Assembly: GCF_009828855.1 (NCBI RefSeq)
Contig: NZ_WUAG01000002.1
Coordinates: forward strand, 434,001 to 498,000
Direction: 5' to 3'
Source: Psychromonas sp. L1A2
GTDB taxonomy: Bacteria > Pseudomonadota > Gammaproteobacteria > Enterobacterales > Psychromonadaceae
DNA length: 64,000 nt
The notes beneath the pieces were generated by a model. The model saw nothing but the letters and a program-made list of their open reading frames with translations. It made no database searches and had not been told where the DNA came from. Below are positions 9,707-19,382 of this stretch, in pieces (position 1 is the stretch's first letter; the number at the start of each line of letters is the position of its first letter). The position numbers and the translations under genes are program-made.

Positions 9707-10129
9707 TACGAAATTTATGAGTAATGAGATCAGGCCTAATAAAAAAATTGAGGAAGAAAAAAAATAAAATAAAAATATTAAACAACGAAACTCTTAAAGA
9801 GACTAACTTGGTTGGCTAGTGACTTGATGAGTTTTGATGAATTGAGTGAGTTGGTTAATAAGGTTATTTGGTGAATAGGCGTGTTTGATAAATAGAGTTA
9901 TTTAATTAATCATTTGTCTAGTTAGTAAGCAATCTAATGAATAAGTTGTTTCTCGTAATCTAACTAACCTTAATGATGGATAAGTAAAGCGATACAACAC
10001 CGCTATTTCCGCCGATTTCTGCGTTAAATTACCTATCAATAACCAGTCATTATTTCAATAATCAACCTTGAACTACGCAAAACTAACGTCACTGACTAGT
10101 AAAAAATAATACCTTATGATTTTAAATAT

Positions 10130-10154
10130 AATTCTGATTTCATTAATCAGAATT
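10130..10154. repeat. Hairpin downstream of the ABC importer operon
   Basis: AATTCTGATT and AATCAGAATT form a perfect 10-bp stem with a 5-nt loop, AT-rich, lying just beyond the likely terminator at 10172-10201 and possibly serving as a second one. Confidence 0.35.
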
Positions 10155-10171
10155 GAGGTTAAATATTAATA

Positions 10172-10201
10172 AAGATGCTGCGATAAAACTAACAGCATCT
10201 T
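10172..10201 (-). terminator. Terminator of the amino acid ABC importer operon
   Basis: AAGATGCTG and CAGCATCTT form a 9-bp stem with a 12-nt loop. On the minus strand the stem is followed by a T-rich tract (TTATTAATATTT). It lies about 45 nt after the last gene of the operon. Confidence 0.6.
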
Positions 10202-10246
10202 GATTATCGTTGGTAACCTTTTATTCTGTATACCATAAATTATAGG

Positions 10247-10921
10247 TTATTGATGTTGGTAGCTTTTTTCCCATAATTTAAATAGGTAAATAACAGAGAA
10301 AGTCAAACACATATATAAAATGCCCGCGGCTAAATAAGCTTCAAAGGGAGCATAATAACGCGCATTAACGACTCTAGCAGCACCTGTAATATCAACGATC
10401 GTTACAACACCAGCAATAGCACTACCGTGAATCATAAAAATAATTTCATTACTGTATGCAGGCAAGGCACGTTTTAATGAATTTGGTAAGGTAATGCGTT
10501 TCAGTATCTGCCAACGGCTCATTCCATAAGCTTTTGCGGCTTCTAATTCACCTTTAGGCATGGTACTGATCACACCACGTACGATTTCAGCAGTATAAGC
10601 ACCTGTATTTAATGAAAAGGCTAATAAAGCACAAAACCAAGCTTCTTGAAAGTAATACCATAACCAGCTTTCACGTAATGAATCAAACTGCGCTACGCCA
10701 TAATAAATTAAGAATAATTGCACTAATAACGGCGAACCGCGGAAGAAATACATGTAAGCCCAAATAGGCCCTTTAATTAACCAATTTTGATGGCTACGTA
10801 AAACGCCTGCTGGTATTGCAATCACTAACCCAATTAATAATGACAGCGCGACTAACCATGTCGTTGTCCATAAACCTTCAAGGTAAAATTGGTATTCATT
10901 AAGAATAATTGAAAAATCCAT
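10247..10921 (-). CDS. Polar amino acid ABC importer, permease (HisM-type)
   Basis: Inner-membrane permease of a His/Arg/Lys/ornithine-type importer. 224 residues with about five hydrophobic segments. YFFRGSPLLVQLFLIYYG and the EAA loop ELEAAKAYGMSRWQILKRITLPNSLKRALPAYSNE are hallmarks of the HisM/ArtM side. Last gene of a four-gene operon, two bases after the HisQ-type gene. Ligand cannot be fixed by sequence; basic amino acids are the best guess. Confidence 0.92.
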   Translation of the reverse strand: MDFSIILNEYQFYLEGLWTTTWLVALSLLIGLVIAIPAGVLRSHQNWLIKGPIWAYMYFFRGSPLLVQLFLIYYGVAQFDSLRESWLWYYFQEAWFCALLAFSLNTGAYTAEIVRGVISTMPKGELEAAKAYGMSRWQILKRITLPNSLKRALPAYSNEIIFMIHGSAIAGVVTIVDITGAARVVNARYYAPFEAYLAAGILYMCLTFSVIYLFKLWEKSYQHQ

Positions 10922-10923
10922 AT

Positions 10924-11664
10924 TTACCTCGTTTGTATACTGTATTTACGTTCTGCCCATTTAAGAGCAGTAGTAGAAACAGCGGTATAAAATAAGAAAA
11001 TTAATGCAACAACCAAGTAAAAGGTAAATGGTTTTTGTGTTGATCCCGATGCGTCACCGGCGATCTTTACCATATCTTGCAAACCTATAATCGATACTAA
11101 TGCCGTTGTTTTTAATAAAACCAACCAGTTATTACCTAAACCAGGTAATGCATGGCGCATCATTTGTGGAAACATAACACGAAAGAAACGTTTGTATTTA
11201 TTCATACCGTAAGCTGTAGCGGCTTCTAATTGACCTTTATCAACGGATAAAATAGCTCCTCGAAAGGTTTCCGCCATATAAGCCCCAAAAATAAAACCAA
11301 TGGTAACAATACCAGCAAAATAAGGGCTAATATCAATATATTCTGGTAAATAAGCAGTCCACTCATGGTGAGGGTAATAACCTGTGATCGTTTCATTTAA
11401 CCATTCATTAAGGTTATAACTCATATCATTGATAAGCAGTTGCCCACCAAAAAAGATTAATAACATTAAGATTAAATCAGGGATACCGCGAATAATAGTA
11501 GTGTATAGCGTCGCGATACTCGTCAAAATTGTTGAATGAGATAACTTAGCTAAAGCAGCTAACAACCCCAATGCGACAGAAAGTACTAGGGATAACAAGG
11601 CCACTTGCAGTGTTAACCATGCTCCTTCTAAAAAAATATCTTGGTAACCATATAAAGAAAACAT
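10924..11664 (-). CDS. Polar amino acid ABC importer, permease (HisQ-type)
   Basis: Partner permease of the HisM-type protein. 246 residues; TIIRGIPDLILMLLIFFGGQ and the EAA loop QLEAATAYGMNKYKRFFRVMFPQMMRHALPG identify the HisQ/ArtQ side. An insert relative to the HisM type (about 75-110, WLNETITGYYPHHEW) is common in AotQ/HisQ homologues. Follows the binding-protein gene after 144 bp that contain a small hairpin. Confidence 0.92.
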   Translation of the reverse strand: MFSLYGYQDIFLEGAWLTLQVALLSLVLSVALGLLAALAKLSHSTILTSIATLYTTIIRGIPDLILMLLIFFGGQLLINDMSYNLNEWLNETITGYYPHHEWTAYLPEYIDISPYFAGIVTIGFIFGAYMAETFRGAILSVDKGQLEAATAYGMNKYKRFFRVMFPQMMRHALPGLGNNWLVLLKTTALVSIIGLQDMVKIAGDASGSTQKPFTFYLVVALIFLFYTAVSTTALKWAERKYSIQTR

Positions 11665-11779
11665 ATAAACTTCTTTTTAATTAATGCCCGTTATAATCAT
11701 TCGTTAGGCATAATAAAAAAGGATGAAACAACCTATAAAAAATTAAAAGTTGTAGTCACCCTTTCTGTTTTAACGACGC

Positions 11780-11799
11780 TTGTTAATAAAGATTAACAA
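11780..11799. repeat. Intercistronic hairpin, binding protein to permease
   Basis: TTGTTAAT and ATTAACAA enclose a 4-nt loop just after the binding-protein stop. Such hairpins often stabilise the upstream mRNA so that the binding protein is made in excess over the permeases; that role here is inferred. Confidence 0.35.
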
Positions 11800-11808
11800 T
11801 AACAACGC

Positions 11809-12582
11809 TTATTCTTGACCGTATACATCGAAAGTGAAGTATTTATCTTGAATAGTTTTGTAAGTACCGTCAGCACGGATAGCGTCAATGGCTTTGTTTA
11901 ATTGCTCAACTAAGTCTTTATCTTGTTTACGAATTGCAATACCTGCACCGTAACCAAACCACTTAGGGTCGTTTAGTTTAGGGCCAACAAATTCAAACTT
12001 ATCGCCACCATCTTTAGCTAATAAACCATCAGCAATTGCTGCAGAGTCTGCCATTACATAATCAAGACGACCTGCTTTTAAGTCTAAATATGCTTCATCA
12101 GCAGAACCGTAACGTTTTATTTTTGCAGAAGGGAAGTTATCCGAAATATATAAATCCATTGTTGTTGCACGCTGAACACCAATTTTTTTACCTTCCATAA
12201 ATGCTTCAGTTGCTTCGTACGCTACGCCTTTTTTAGCGACAAAACGAGCTGGGATATGTTGATATTTGTTAGTAAATGCCACTTTCTTTTGGCGCTCTTC
12301 AGTAATATCCATTGTTGCAATGATTGCATCAAATTTACGACCTAATAGAGCCGGAATAATGCCATCCCAATCTTGTTTAACTAATGTACATTTAGCTTCT
12401 AACTCAGTACATAACGCATTCGCGATATCGATATCAAAACCAGTAATACTACCGTCTTCTTCTGTTTTACTAAACGGAGGGTATGCACCTTCAACACCGA
12501 TACGTATTTCTTTCCATTCTTTTGCATGTGCAACATTAAATGAGAATGCAAATAATGCGATTAGCAGACTAAGTTTTTTCAT
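11809..12582 (-). CDS. Periplasmic polar amino acid binding protein
   Basis: Solute-binding component of the importer, family 3 (HisJ/ArgT/AotJ-like). 257 residues with a signal peptide of about 20 residues (MKKLSLLIALFAFSFNVAHA, cleavage after AHA). EIRIGVEGAYPPFSKTEEDG, GFDIDIANALC and DWDGIIPALLGRKFDAIIATMDITEER are family 3 signatures; the aromatic and acidic residues fit basic amino acid ligands. The two cysteines in CTELEAKC match the conserved disulfide of HisJ/ArgT. Start ATG follows AAGGAA. Confidence 0.95.
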   Translation of the reverse strand: MKKLSLLIALFAFSFNVAHAKEWKEIRIGVEGAYPPFSKTEEDGSITGFDIDIANALCTELEAKCTLVKQDWDGIIPALLGRKFDAIIATMDITEERQKKVAFTNKYQHIPARFVAKKGVAYEATEAFMEGKKIGVQRATTMDLYISDNFPSAKIKRYGSADEAYLDLKAGRLDYVMADSAAIADGLLAKDGGDKFEFVGPKLNDPKWFGYGAGIAIRKQDKDLVEQLNKAIDAIRADGTYKTIQDKYFTFDVYGQE

Positions 12583-12672
12583 GGTATTTCCTTATTTTAT
12601 GATAGATAACTATTTTATTTAGATATAAATTATTTTGTCACTGACTATGACAATCGCTTTAATATAAATGAA

Positions 12673-13440
12673 TTAATAAACGGTTGATATAAATTGTTTA
12701 AAACGTTCCGAAGAAGGGTTTGTAAAAATATCTTCCGGCTTTCCTTGTTCTTCCACTAGACCTTGATGTAAAAATAATACTTTATTTGATACGTCTCTGG
12801 CAAAAGCCATTTCATGTGTCACCACTAACATGGTGCGCCCTTCTTTAGCTAAGTCACGCATCACAGCTAAAACTTCACCTACCAACTCCGGATCTAATGC
12901 TGATGTTGGTTCATCAAACAGCATAACCTCAGGTTCAACTGCCAATGCACGTGCAATTGCAACCCTTTGTTGTTGCCCACCAGAAAGCTGCCCAGGATAA
13001 TAGTCTTTACGTTCGTATAAACCAACGCGCTGTAATAAGGCTTCAGCTTTAACAATCGCTTCTTTCTTCGGCACACCAAGTACATGCACTGGAGCTTCAA
13101 TAACATTTTCAAGTACAGATAAATGTGACCATAAATTAAAGCTTTGAAAGACCATCGCTAAACGGCTACGAATACGCTCTACTTGTTTGTTCGATTCAGG
13201 AATAGCCCCCCTTTTTTTATCCAGTTTCATTTTAATTAATTCACCATTAACTAAAATATCCCCAGACGTAGGCGTTTCCAATAGGTTAACACAACGTAAT
13301 AAAGTACTTTTCCCTGAACCCGACGCACCAAGAATAGAAATAACGTCACCTTTGTGAGCTTCTAAGTCTATCCCTTTTAATACTTGATTATCGGCGAAGG
13401 ATTTATGTAAGTTTCTTATTGATAAAGTAGGTACTGTCAT
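12673..13440 (-). CDS. Polar amino acid ABC importer, ATPase
   Basis: Cytoplasmic ATPase (HisP/AotP-like), first gene of the operon ATPase - binding protein - HisQ - HisM. 255 residues. Walker [11 protein letters not shown]-loop [11 protein letters not shown], signature LSGGQQQR, Walker [13 protein letters not shown] and H-loop VTHE are all intact. The insert [29 protein letters not shown] is typical of the basic amino acid group. ATG at 13440 is preferred over TTG at 13446; neither has a strong Shine-Dalgarno. Confidence 0.93.
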   Translation of the reverse strand: MTVPTLSIRNLHKSFADNQVLKGIDLEAHKGDVISILGASGSGKSTLLRCVNLLETPTSGDILVNGELIKMKLDKKRGAIPESNKQVERIRSRLAMVFQSFNLWSHLSVLENVIEAPVHVLGVPKKEAIVKAEALLQRVGLYERKDYYPGQLSGGQQQRVAIARALAVEPEVMLFDEPTSALDPELVGEVLAVMRDLAKEGRTMLVVTHEMAFARDVSNKVLFLHQGLVEEQGKPEDIFTNPSSERFKQFISTVY

Positions 13441-13747
13441 TAGCAAGTTTCATTATAATTTAGCGGGTTCATTATGTATTGTACCTAGTTTGTTGAATGA
13501 GTTAATAAAATTTATACAAACGTTAACTTTGCACCAATGCTTTAAAATGTACAAACGATTAATTTTCATTTTTTATTAAAAAACAAAATATAGATCATTT
13601 TTTTTAATTTATTGCTGTATTTTTTTTAATTTAATACTTTAAATTGACTAAAAACAAGAGGGAGTACGGATTCCCTTTACAAAAAATGGCTTCATGGTAT
13701 CGTGCGCGCGATTTTAATTTAATAAATAATACAAAAAGGTAAATGAC

Positions 13748-14326
13748 GTGTCACAATCAATTAATTACGCCAATCCAGCCCCGTTAGGACTAATGGGTTT
13801 TGGAATGACAACTGTTCTATTAAACATCCATAATGCTGGCTTTTTCCCAATTAGTGCAATGATTCTTGCAATGGGTTTATGCTACGGCGGTATCGCACAA
13901 GTTATTGCTGGTATTTTAGAATTTAAAAAAGGAAATACATTCGGATTAACAGCCTTTACTTCATATGGCTTTTTCTGGATCAGCTTAGTTGCATTACTGT
14001 TATTTCCACAGTTAGGTCTTGAAGAAGGTCCAACTCAAGCAACACCTCATGCATTTATGGCATGGTACTTAGTCATGTGGGGAATTTTCACAGCCTTCAT
14101 GTTTATTGGTACATTACGTGGTAACCGTGTACTTCAGTTTATCTTTGGTAGCTTAACAGTATTATTCTTTTTACTAGCCATTCGTGACTTTACTGGTAAT
14201 GAACTGATCGGCCATATCGCAGGTTACGAAGGTATCATTTGTGGTCTAAGTGCAATTTACTTAGCAATGGCTGAAGTTATTAACGAACAATACGGCCGTA
14301 CTATATTACCTATCGGTGAACGTTAA
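13748..14326 (+). CDS. satP: Acetate/succinate channel, SatP (GPR1/FUN34/YaaH) family
   Basis: Six-helix inner-membrane protein moving acetate and succinate with protons. 192 residues. The family signature [14 protein letters not shown] opens the protein, and [11 protein letters not shown] and [19 protein letters not shown] are conserved. Start is GTG at 13748 behind AAAAGG. The 307 bp upstream are very AT-rich, with a possible promoter (TTTACA near 13676 and TATCGT 16 bp later). It has its own terminator. Divergent from the ABC importer operon. Confidence 0.92.
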   Translation: MSQSINYANPAPLGLMGFGMTTVLLNIHNAGFFPISAMILAMGLCYGGIAQVIAGILEFKKGNTFGLTAFTSYGFFWISLVALLLFPQLGLEEGPTQATPHAFMAWYLVMWGIFTAFMFIGTLRGNRVLQFIFGSLTVLFFLLAIRDFTGNELIGHIAGYEGIICGLSAIYLAMAEVINEQYGRTILPIGER

Positions 14327-14380
14327 ACTTTATTAGAAAAGCATTAATTTATTGAGTTAGCATTAACTACTCAGTCATTA

Positions 14381-14412
14381 AAAAAGCCGAACAAGACTTG
14401 TTCGGCTTTTTT
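14381..14412 (+). terminator. Terminator of satP
   Basis: AAAAAGCCGAACAAG with TTGTTCGGCTTTTT forms a GC-containing stem with a very short loop, ending in a T-run; classic Rho-independent and usable in both directions. Confidence 0.9.
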
Positions 14413-14540
14413 GTATCTATTTTCCAGCCTTGCATATTTTTTCATTATACCAATCACAATAAATAGCTTATCTAAATTTTGCGCTGAAAAAATAGTTTAA
14501 TTCAAGGCTAAAATTGAGGCGTTCAATCCAACACATTGTA

Positions 14541-14701
14541 ATACCAATGGAATTAAATAAGTGATCATAGATTGCGCAGGAAAAATTAACACTAATAAGG
14601 CGTGAGTTGTAGGAGATAGTTGTTCTCACTTCAAAACTCACAACGCAGTTAGGGGTAATCTTAACCAGCAAGAATGATCACCTCATTAATTCTTTTGGTA
14701 T
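14541..14701. mobile_element. 161-bp MITE with IS630-like ends
   Basis: Terminal inverted repeats of 27 bp (14541-14567 and 14675-14701) agree at 22 positions. Each begins ATACCAA and has GTGATCA at positions 21-27. The centre holds an imperfect stem (GCGTGAGTT with AACTCACAACGC). No coding capacity. The ends match those of the IS630-type elements at 38-40 kb in the first six bases and in GTGATC at the same offset, so this is probably a non-autonomous relative. TA dinucleotides flank it. Confidence 0.7.
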
Positions 14702-14793
14702 AATAGGTTGCATATCCTCAGTATTAATCAAGATATCAGTCATCTATAGGCTAAGGGCTACCTATAAATTAAGGCCTACTTCAAGTTTAAGCT

Positions 14794-15783
14794 TTAAGCA
14801 AAAAATACTTTTTGCTGTTCAACATCTAAATAAGTCCATGCAATGAAACGACTGATTTTGTGCCCTTGCGACATTTCAATTACTTTTACTTGTTGTGTAT
14901 TTTGCTTTTCTAACAATTTTTTAAGGGGACTCACATTTTCACTCTTTGACAGTAAGCACGTAAACCAACAAACGTTATCTTTAACTAATAAGCTTTCTAT
15001 CGCCATTTGCTTAACAAAAGCAATCTCTCCACCAGCACAGCTAAGTTCATGTGCTTGCCCTGCAAAGTTTAAAGTAGGCGTTGAGGCAACTTTATTAACA
15101 GTATTGACCGTTTTAGACTTTTTACTGAGATTCTTTTGTTTTAACAAACTCCCTGCAGAAGCTTCCTCCATTGAAGAATGAAACGGAGGATTACACATAG
15201 TAAAAGCAAAGCGATCTGTTTTCGTTACTACCCCAGAAAGTATGTGTTGTGTATTTTTTTGCTGACGAATAATGATTTTTTTACTGATATTTTTATTCGC
15301 ACTCACTAATAGCGATGCTGTTTTTACTGCTAACGCATCAATATCGCTTCCCACAAAAGACCAATCATAGCTACGACTGCCTAAAATAGGATAAATACAG
15401 TTTGCACCACAACCAATATCAAGCCCTTTAATTTGGCTTCCCGTTGGTATGTTGCCATTAAATGATTCACTTAATAAGTCAGCAATATAATGAATATAAT
15501 CAACGCGCCCAGGGATCGGCGGACACAGGTAACCAGGAGGTATTTGCCAAAAGCTAATATTATAAAAGTACGCTAATAAAGCTTTGTTTAATAGCAACAC
15601 AGACTGAGCATCGCTAAAGTTAATAGAGAAGTCCCCCCTAGGGTTATTAATGACATAAGGCGCTAACTCTGGACATGCTGCTATTAAAACTGGAAAGTCA
15701 TATTGCCCAACATGTTTGTTGCGAGGATGTAAGGCACCTTTAGCCGTTTTAACATTTTTAGCAGTGTTAAGTTTTTTATTCAC
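14794..15783 (-). CDS. rlmF: 23S rRNA (adenine-1618-N6)-methyltransferase
   Basis: Methylates A1618 of 23S rRNA using S-adenosylmethionine. About 329 residues. LHPRNKHVGQYDFPVLI, DFSINFSD, IPPGYLCPPIPGRVDYIHYIADLL, GLDIGCGANCIYP (SAM site) and MCNPPFHSS (the NPPF catalytic motif of N6-adenine methylases) are diagnostic. GTG at 15783 is preferred, nine bases after AAGG, over TTG at 15792. It is slightly longer than E. coli RlmF because of an internal Lys/Thr-rich stretch near KKSKTVNTVNKV. Confidence 0.93.
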   Translation of the reverse strand: MNKKLNTAKNVKTAKGALHPRNKHVGQYDFPVLIAACPELAPYVINNPRGDFSINFSDAQSVLLLNKALLAYFYNISFWQIPPGYLCPPIPGRVDYIHYIADLLSESFNGNIPTGSQIKGLDIGCGANCIYPILGSRSYDWSFVGSDIDALAVKTASLLVSANKNISKKIIIRQQKNTQHILSGVVTKTDRFAFTMCNPPFHSSMEEASAGSLLKQKNLSKKSKTVNTVNKVASTPTLNFAGQAHELSCAGGEIAFVKQMAIESLLVKDNVCWFTCLLSKSENVSPLKKLLEKQNTQQVKVIEMSQGHKISRFIAWTYLDVEQQKVFFA

Positions 15784-15794
15784 GTGTAACAACC

Positions 15795-16610
15795 TTAAAA
15801 TTCAGTGTTATATTTAATTAATTCACCATTGATATCTAACACTTTTCTTTCGTATTCAAACTTAACCATTTGATGGTCGAATCGAGGGGCAAACCACGCA
15901 ATAAAAGTACGATCTTTTTTCCTTACTTGTTGCACACGGTAAGCTTCAATTTCACCAAATTTGGTTTTGATCATCTCTTTCCCTTTTACTTGGAAAAAGT
16001 AATGTGCAATATCATCAGACGTTTGCATATAAAACTCAAAGTCAGTTTTACCTACTTTTAAACCTTCACTGATTTGCAAGTTAATAGTATTAAAATCAAC
16101 TATCGGCCCTTCTTCACTAGTGTATTCAGCTTTATCGCCATTATTAATTATTTGTGAATGATGTCCTGTTTCATCAAATTTAGCCGTCATGTCAACGGTA
16201 CTAAACCCGATACTCTCACGATAAAAAGAACGACTTAAAAATATTTGCTGTAACTCATTCCAATAAATATCAGATTGTTGACTACCGCCAAATGAAAACA
16301 GTAAAAAAGAAAAATCAGCCACAGAATTAACTGCAACGTTCTTACCTTTCCAATGGTACTCTTGTTTCATTTCACCTATTGAAATCCCTTTATAGTTAAC
16401 TGCGTAAATAAATTGTTGATTAGGGTTTTCTTTTACAAAAGAGGCATCGTCTCTTTTAACGCTAGGCTCAGTGGTTGTTACGATCGCTTCAGACTGTTCT
16501 GAAATAGTATTTTCGTTGGTTGTTTTATCCGTAGCCGTTATTGCAAGAGCAGGTTTTGTTAATAATAAAAATAAGCTGATAAACATGATCAAAAATCGAA
16601 TATTAGTCAA
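15795..16610 (-). CDS. DUF3108 exported protein
   Basis: Function unknown. About 271 residues: a signal peptide (NIRFLIMFISLFLLLTKPALA), a Thr/Glu-rich linker, then a beta-rich DUF3108 domain (QFIYAVNYKGISIGEMKQEY, QVRKKDRTFIAWFAP). Likely periplasmic or outer-membrane associated. Start TTG at 16610 lies nine bases after AAGGAG and overlaps the end of the SufE-like gene by 8 bases; the longer frame from 16661 would run far into that gene and lacks this support. Confidence 0.8.
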   Translation of the reverse strand: MTNIRFLIMFISLFLLLTKPALAITATDKTTNENTISEQSEAIVTTTEPSVKRDDASFVKENPNQQFIYAVNYKGISIGEMKQEYHWKGKNVAVNSVADFSFLLFSFGGSQQSDIYWNELQQIFLSRSFYRESIGFSTVDMTAKFDETGHHSQIINNGDKAEYTSEEGPIVDFNTINLQISEGLKVGKTDFEFYMQTSDDIAHYFFQVKGKEMIKTKFGEIEAYRVQQVRKKDRTFIAWFAPRFDHQMVKFEYERKVLDINGELIKYNTEF

Positions 16611-17022
16611 TGTGATTGACTCCTTTAATAGTATTAATAATGGCAAATAAACCATTCGCACGTGATGGGCTTAAATGACTTAGTAGCCCTAATCGTTCAA
16701 ATAGTTCATTACAATCTATTTGCTGAATTTGTTGTTTTGTTTTGCCTTGAAAAATGAATGAGACAATTTGCATTAATCCTTTTACAACGCGGGTGTCGCT
16801 GTCCATCGCAAAATCATAATGACCATTTTGCTCAGAAATTACTAACCACGCTAAGCTTTCACAGCCTTTTACTTGGTTAGCTTCACTTTTTAACGACGCA
16901 GGTAAACTGTCTAATAACTTACCTAATTGAATAATTAATCGATATTGTTTATCCCAACTTTTGTTTTCTAAAAAGACACATTCAAGTTGTTCAAAATTAC
17001 TAATGGATGCTAATTGTTGCAC
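16603..17022 (-). CDS. csdE: SufE/CsdE-family sulfur acceptor
   Basis: Accepts persulfide sulfur from a cysteine desulfurase partner. 139 residues. The catalytic cysteine is in VKGCESLAWLV (about C54), the SufE/CsdE active-site loop; GLMQIVSFIFQGKTKQQI and LSPSRANGL are conserved. No suf or csd desulfurase gene is in the window, so CsdE versus SufE is not settled. Start GTG at 17022 follows AGGAAA, one base after the mrcB stop; likely cotranscribed with mrcB. Confidence 0.85.
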   Translation of the reverse strand: MQQLASISNFEQLECVFLENKSWDKQYRLIIQLGKLLDSLPASLKSEANQVKGCESLAWLVISEQNGHYDFAMDSDTRVVKGLMQIVSFIFQGKTKQQIQQIDCNELFERLGLLSHLSPSRANGLFAIINTIKGVNHID

Positions 17023-17023
17023 G

Positions 17024-19255
17024 CTATTTTCCTATTTTTTCTTTCATGTAACCGGAGAATAAAACCAATGCGCCACTACTACCGGTTAATTCTGCACTTT
17101 TGTTATTATCTTTCCCAACCCAGGTTGTCACCACTTCGTCGGAATCAAAACCGACAAACCAACTATCATTCAGGTTATTGGTGGTTCCGGTTTTACCTGC
17201 AAAACTTTGTCCTGGATTACGCCAGCGTAAACTACGAGCAGTCCCTTCCGTTGTCACTTTATGCAAAGCAATAGAAAGCTGAGAGACAGCGTCTGGCGAG
17301 AATATTTGACGTGCTGCGGGGCTACGCTGATATAAAGGAACGCCATCGCTTGAGACGATAGTGCGGATCATGGTTAAAGGTTTATACACCCCACGCATGC
17401 CGATTGGCTGATACATCTGAGCGACTTGAAATGGCGATAATGGGACACTACCTAGCACCAATGACGGGTAAGCACGTATTTTTTCATCTACCCCCATTTT
17501 ATGCAAACTATCAATGACATTATCTAAACCAATTTTCATCCCTAAGTTAACCGTTGGTACATTTAAGGATTTAACAAGTGCTTGTTCTAAGGTCACTTCA
17601 CCACGAAATTTTCGGTCGTAATTCTTAGGTCTCCAACGTTGGCCAGTGCTATTTTTAAGTACTATTTCATTATCATTTAAAATATCTGATAGTGCATACC
17701 CATTATCCAGTGCGGTTAAATAAACAGCAGGTTTAACTAACGAACCAATAGGACGACTTGCATCTAACGCTCGATTAAAACCACTAAATTTAACATCTTT
17801 ACCGGACACTAATGCGCGGATTTCTGCATATTGACGATCGGTAATTACCATTGCACCTTGCAAGTCATGCTGATCTTTTTTCTGTACTTTGGCAATACCA
17901 TTTTGAATGGCCGTTTCAGCATTCTTTTGTGCAAGAGGAGAAATAGACGTAAATATTGATAACCCACTTTGTTTACGAATACTAGCAGGCACATTACTGG
18001 TTAATTCTCGGTTTAACAAACTCACAAACGCTGGGTTGGCACGGTTATTCAATGCTTTAACATTGCTTAAGTTAAGATTGCTTTTCACTGCAATTCGATA
18101 TTGTGCAGTACTAATATAATGATGTTCAAGCATCAAGCGTAATACTAAGTCTCTACGAGCCATTGCACGCTTAGGGTTACGACGAGGATTATAGTAAGAA
18201 GGCCCTTTTATAATCGCGACCATTAATGCTATTTGCTCAATACGCAACTCATCAATAGGACGAGCAAAATAAAAGCTACTGGCTAAACTAATACCATAAA
18301 TGCCTGTGGCGCCATTCTGAGCAAGATAAACTTCATTCAAGTAAGCTTCTAATATTTTGTCTTTACTGTACTTATGGTCAATTAACACGGCCATATAAGC
18401 TTCTTGAAACTTACGCCATAAACTTCGTTCTTGTGTTAAGAATAGGTTTTTAGCGAGTTGCTGCGTTAAAGTACTGCCGCCTTGCACCGTATGACCAGCT
18501 TTAAAATTAACAATAAACGCCCTTAAAATGGCAAAAGGAGAGACACCTTGATGATGATAAAAGTCCCGGTCTTCCATTAAAATTAAGGTATTAACAAACA
18601 AATCAGGAATTTTCTCAAAGGGTACAAAAACGCGGTCTTGAATTTGCTTACTATTAAGTCTATCCAACAATAAAGGCTCTAAACGAAACCCATCTATATT
18701 AACTTGCTGTTGATTTTTTATACCACTAACCCTTTGCGCATCAAAGTTAATACGAGCTAATGCAGCAGGCTCAGATCTATCAGGAAAATTAAAAGCACGA
18801 CGGTAGATAATCACTTCATCGCCTTTAACAGCAAATTGCCCTGCACTTTCAATTGACCTGACAGCACGGTAATTAAGTAATTTAAGCTCACTCACCAAGG
18901 CGCTTTTAGTTAAGGGTAAGCCAACTTCTAATGATAACGGACGAGCGTACAAAGTAGCAGGTAATGTCCAAGTGGATCCATCTAAACGATTGGATATTTT
19001 TTTATCAAAATAGATTCCAGAAATAACAATAAAGGCAATAAATGCTAGACTTGCTTTCCAAGTAAACGACCAGATAGACCTTAAAATACGTTGTTTCAAG
19101 GTCTTTTTATTGGACTTTTTATTTGTTTTTTTCGCTTTACCATCGGTCGTTTTACGTACTGTTTTAGGATTTTTTGCGGCACTTTTTTTAGTGCTCTCTT
19201 TAGGTTTAGCTTTAGGAGTCGCTTTAGTACTTTCTTTTTTAGGTGCTTTTGCCAT
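17024..19255 (-). CDS. mrcB: Penicillin-binding protein 1b (bifunctional)
   Basis: Peptidoglycan glycosyltransferase/transpeptidase. 743 residues: a very basic cytoplasmic tail (1-55, Lys/Thr-rich), one transmembrane helix (about 62-82), a UB2H-like region, the GT51 domain with EDRDFYHH (E228) and GGSTLTQQLAKNLFL, then the transpeptidase with SLVK (S505, K508), SLN (563-565) and KTGT (688-691). All catalytic motifs are present. The residues after the second motif end soon after LVLFSGYMKEKIGK, a shorter C-terminus than E. coli PBP1b. Confidence 0.96.
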   Translation of the reverse strand: MAKAPKKESTKATPKAKPKESTKKSAAKNPKTVRKTTDGKAKKTNKKSNKKTLKQRILRSIWSFTWKASLAFIAFIVISGIYFDKKISNRLDGSTWTLPATLYARPLSLEVGLPLTKSALVSELKLLNYRAVRSIESAGQFAVKGDEVIIYRRAFNFPDRSEPAALARINFDAQRVSGIKNQQQVNIDGFRLEPLLLDRLNSKQIQDRVFVPFEKIPDLFVNTLILMEDRDFYHHQGVSPFAILRAFIVNFKAGHTVQGGSTLTQQLAKNLFLTQERSLWRKFQEAYMAVLIDHKYSKDKILEAYLNEVYLAQNGATGIYGISLASSFYFARPIDELRIEQIALMVAIIKGPSYYNPRRNPKRAMARRDLVLRLMLEHHYISTAQYRIAVKSNLNLSNVKALNNRANPAFVSLLNRELTSNVPASIRKQSGLSIFTSISPLAQKNAETAIQNGIAKVQKKDQHDLQGAMVITDRQYAEIRALVSGKDVKFSGFNRALDASRPIGSLVKPAVYLTALDNGYALSDILNDNEIVLKNSTGQRWRPKNYDRKFRGEVTLEQALVKSLNVPTVNLGMKIGLDNVIDSLHKMGVDEKIRAYPSLVLGSVPLSPFQVAQMYQPIGMRGVYKPLTMIRTIVSSDGVPLYQRSPAARQIFSPDAVSQLSIALHKVTTEGTARSLRWRNPGQSFAGKTGTTNNLNDSWFVGFDSDEVVTTWVGKDNNKSAELTGSSGALVLFSGYMKEKIGK

Positions 19256-19382
19256 AACAGGTTTATTTAACTCAATTTTTTAAAAGATAGAGATTGAACG
19301 GTAGATTTTTATAACGCTAGCTTTTTGAATGAGAGTTAGCATAGCGAAGAACCGATCCTACGTTGTTTATGTTTTCATATCA

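Noticed and set aside
14468..14671. 67-codon minus-strand frame in the satP-rlmF gap
   Set aside because: It covers part of the MITE, with no family match or clear ribosome-binding site.
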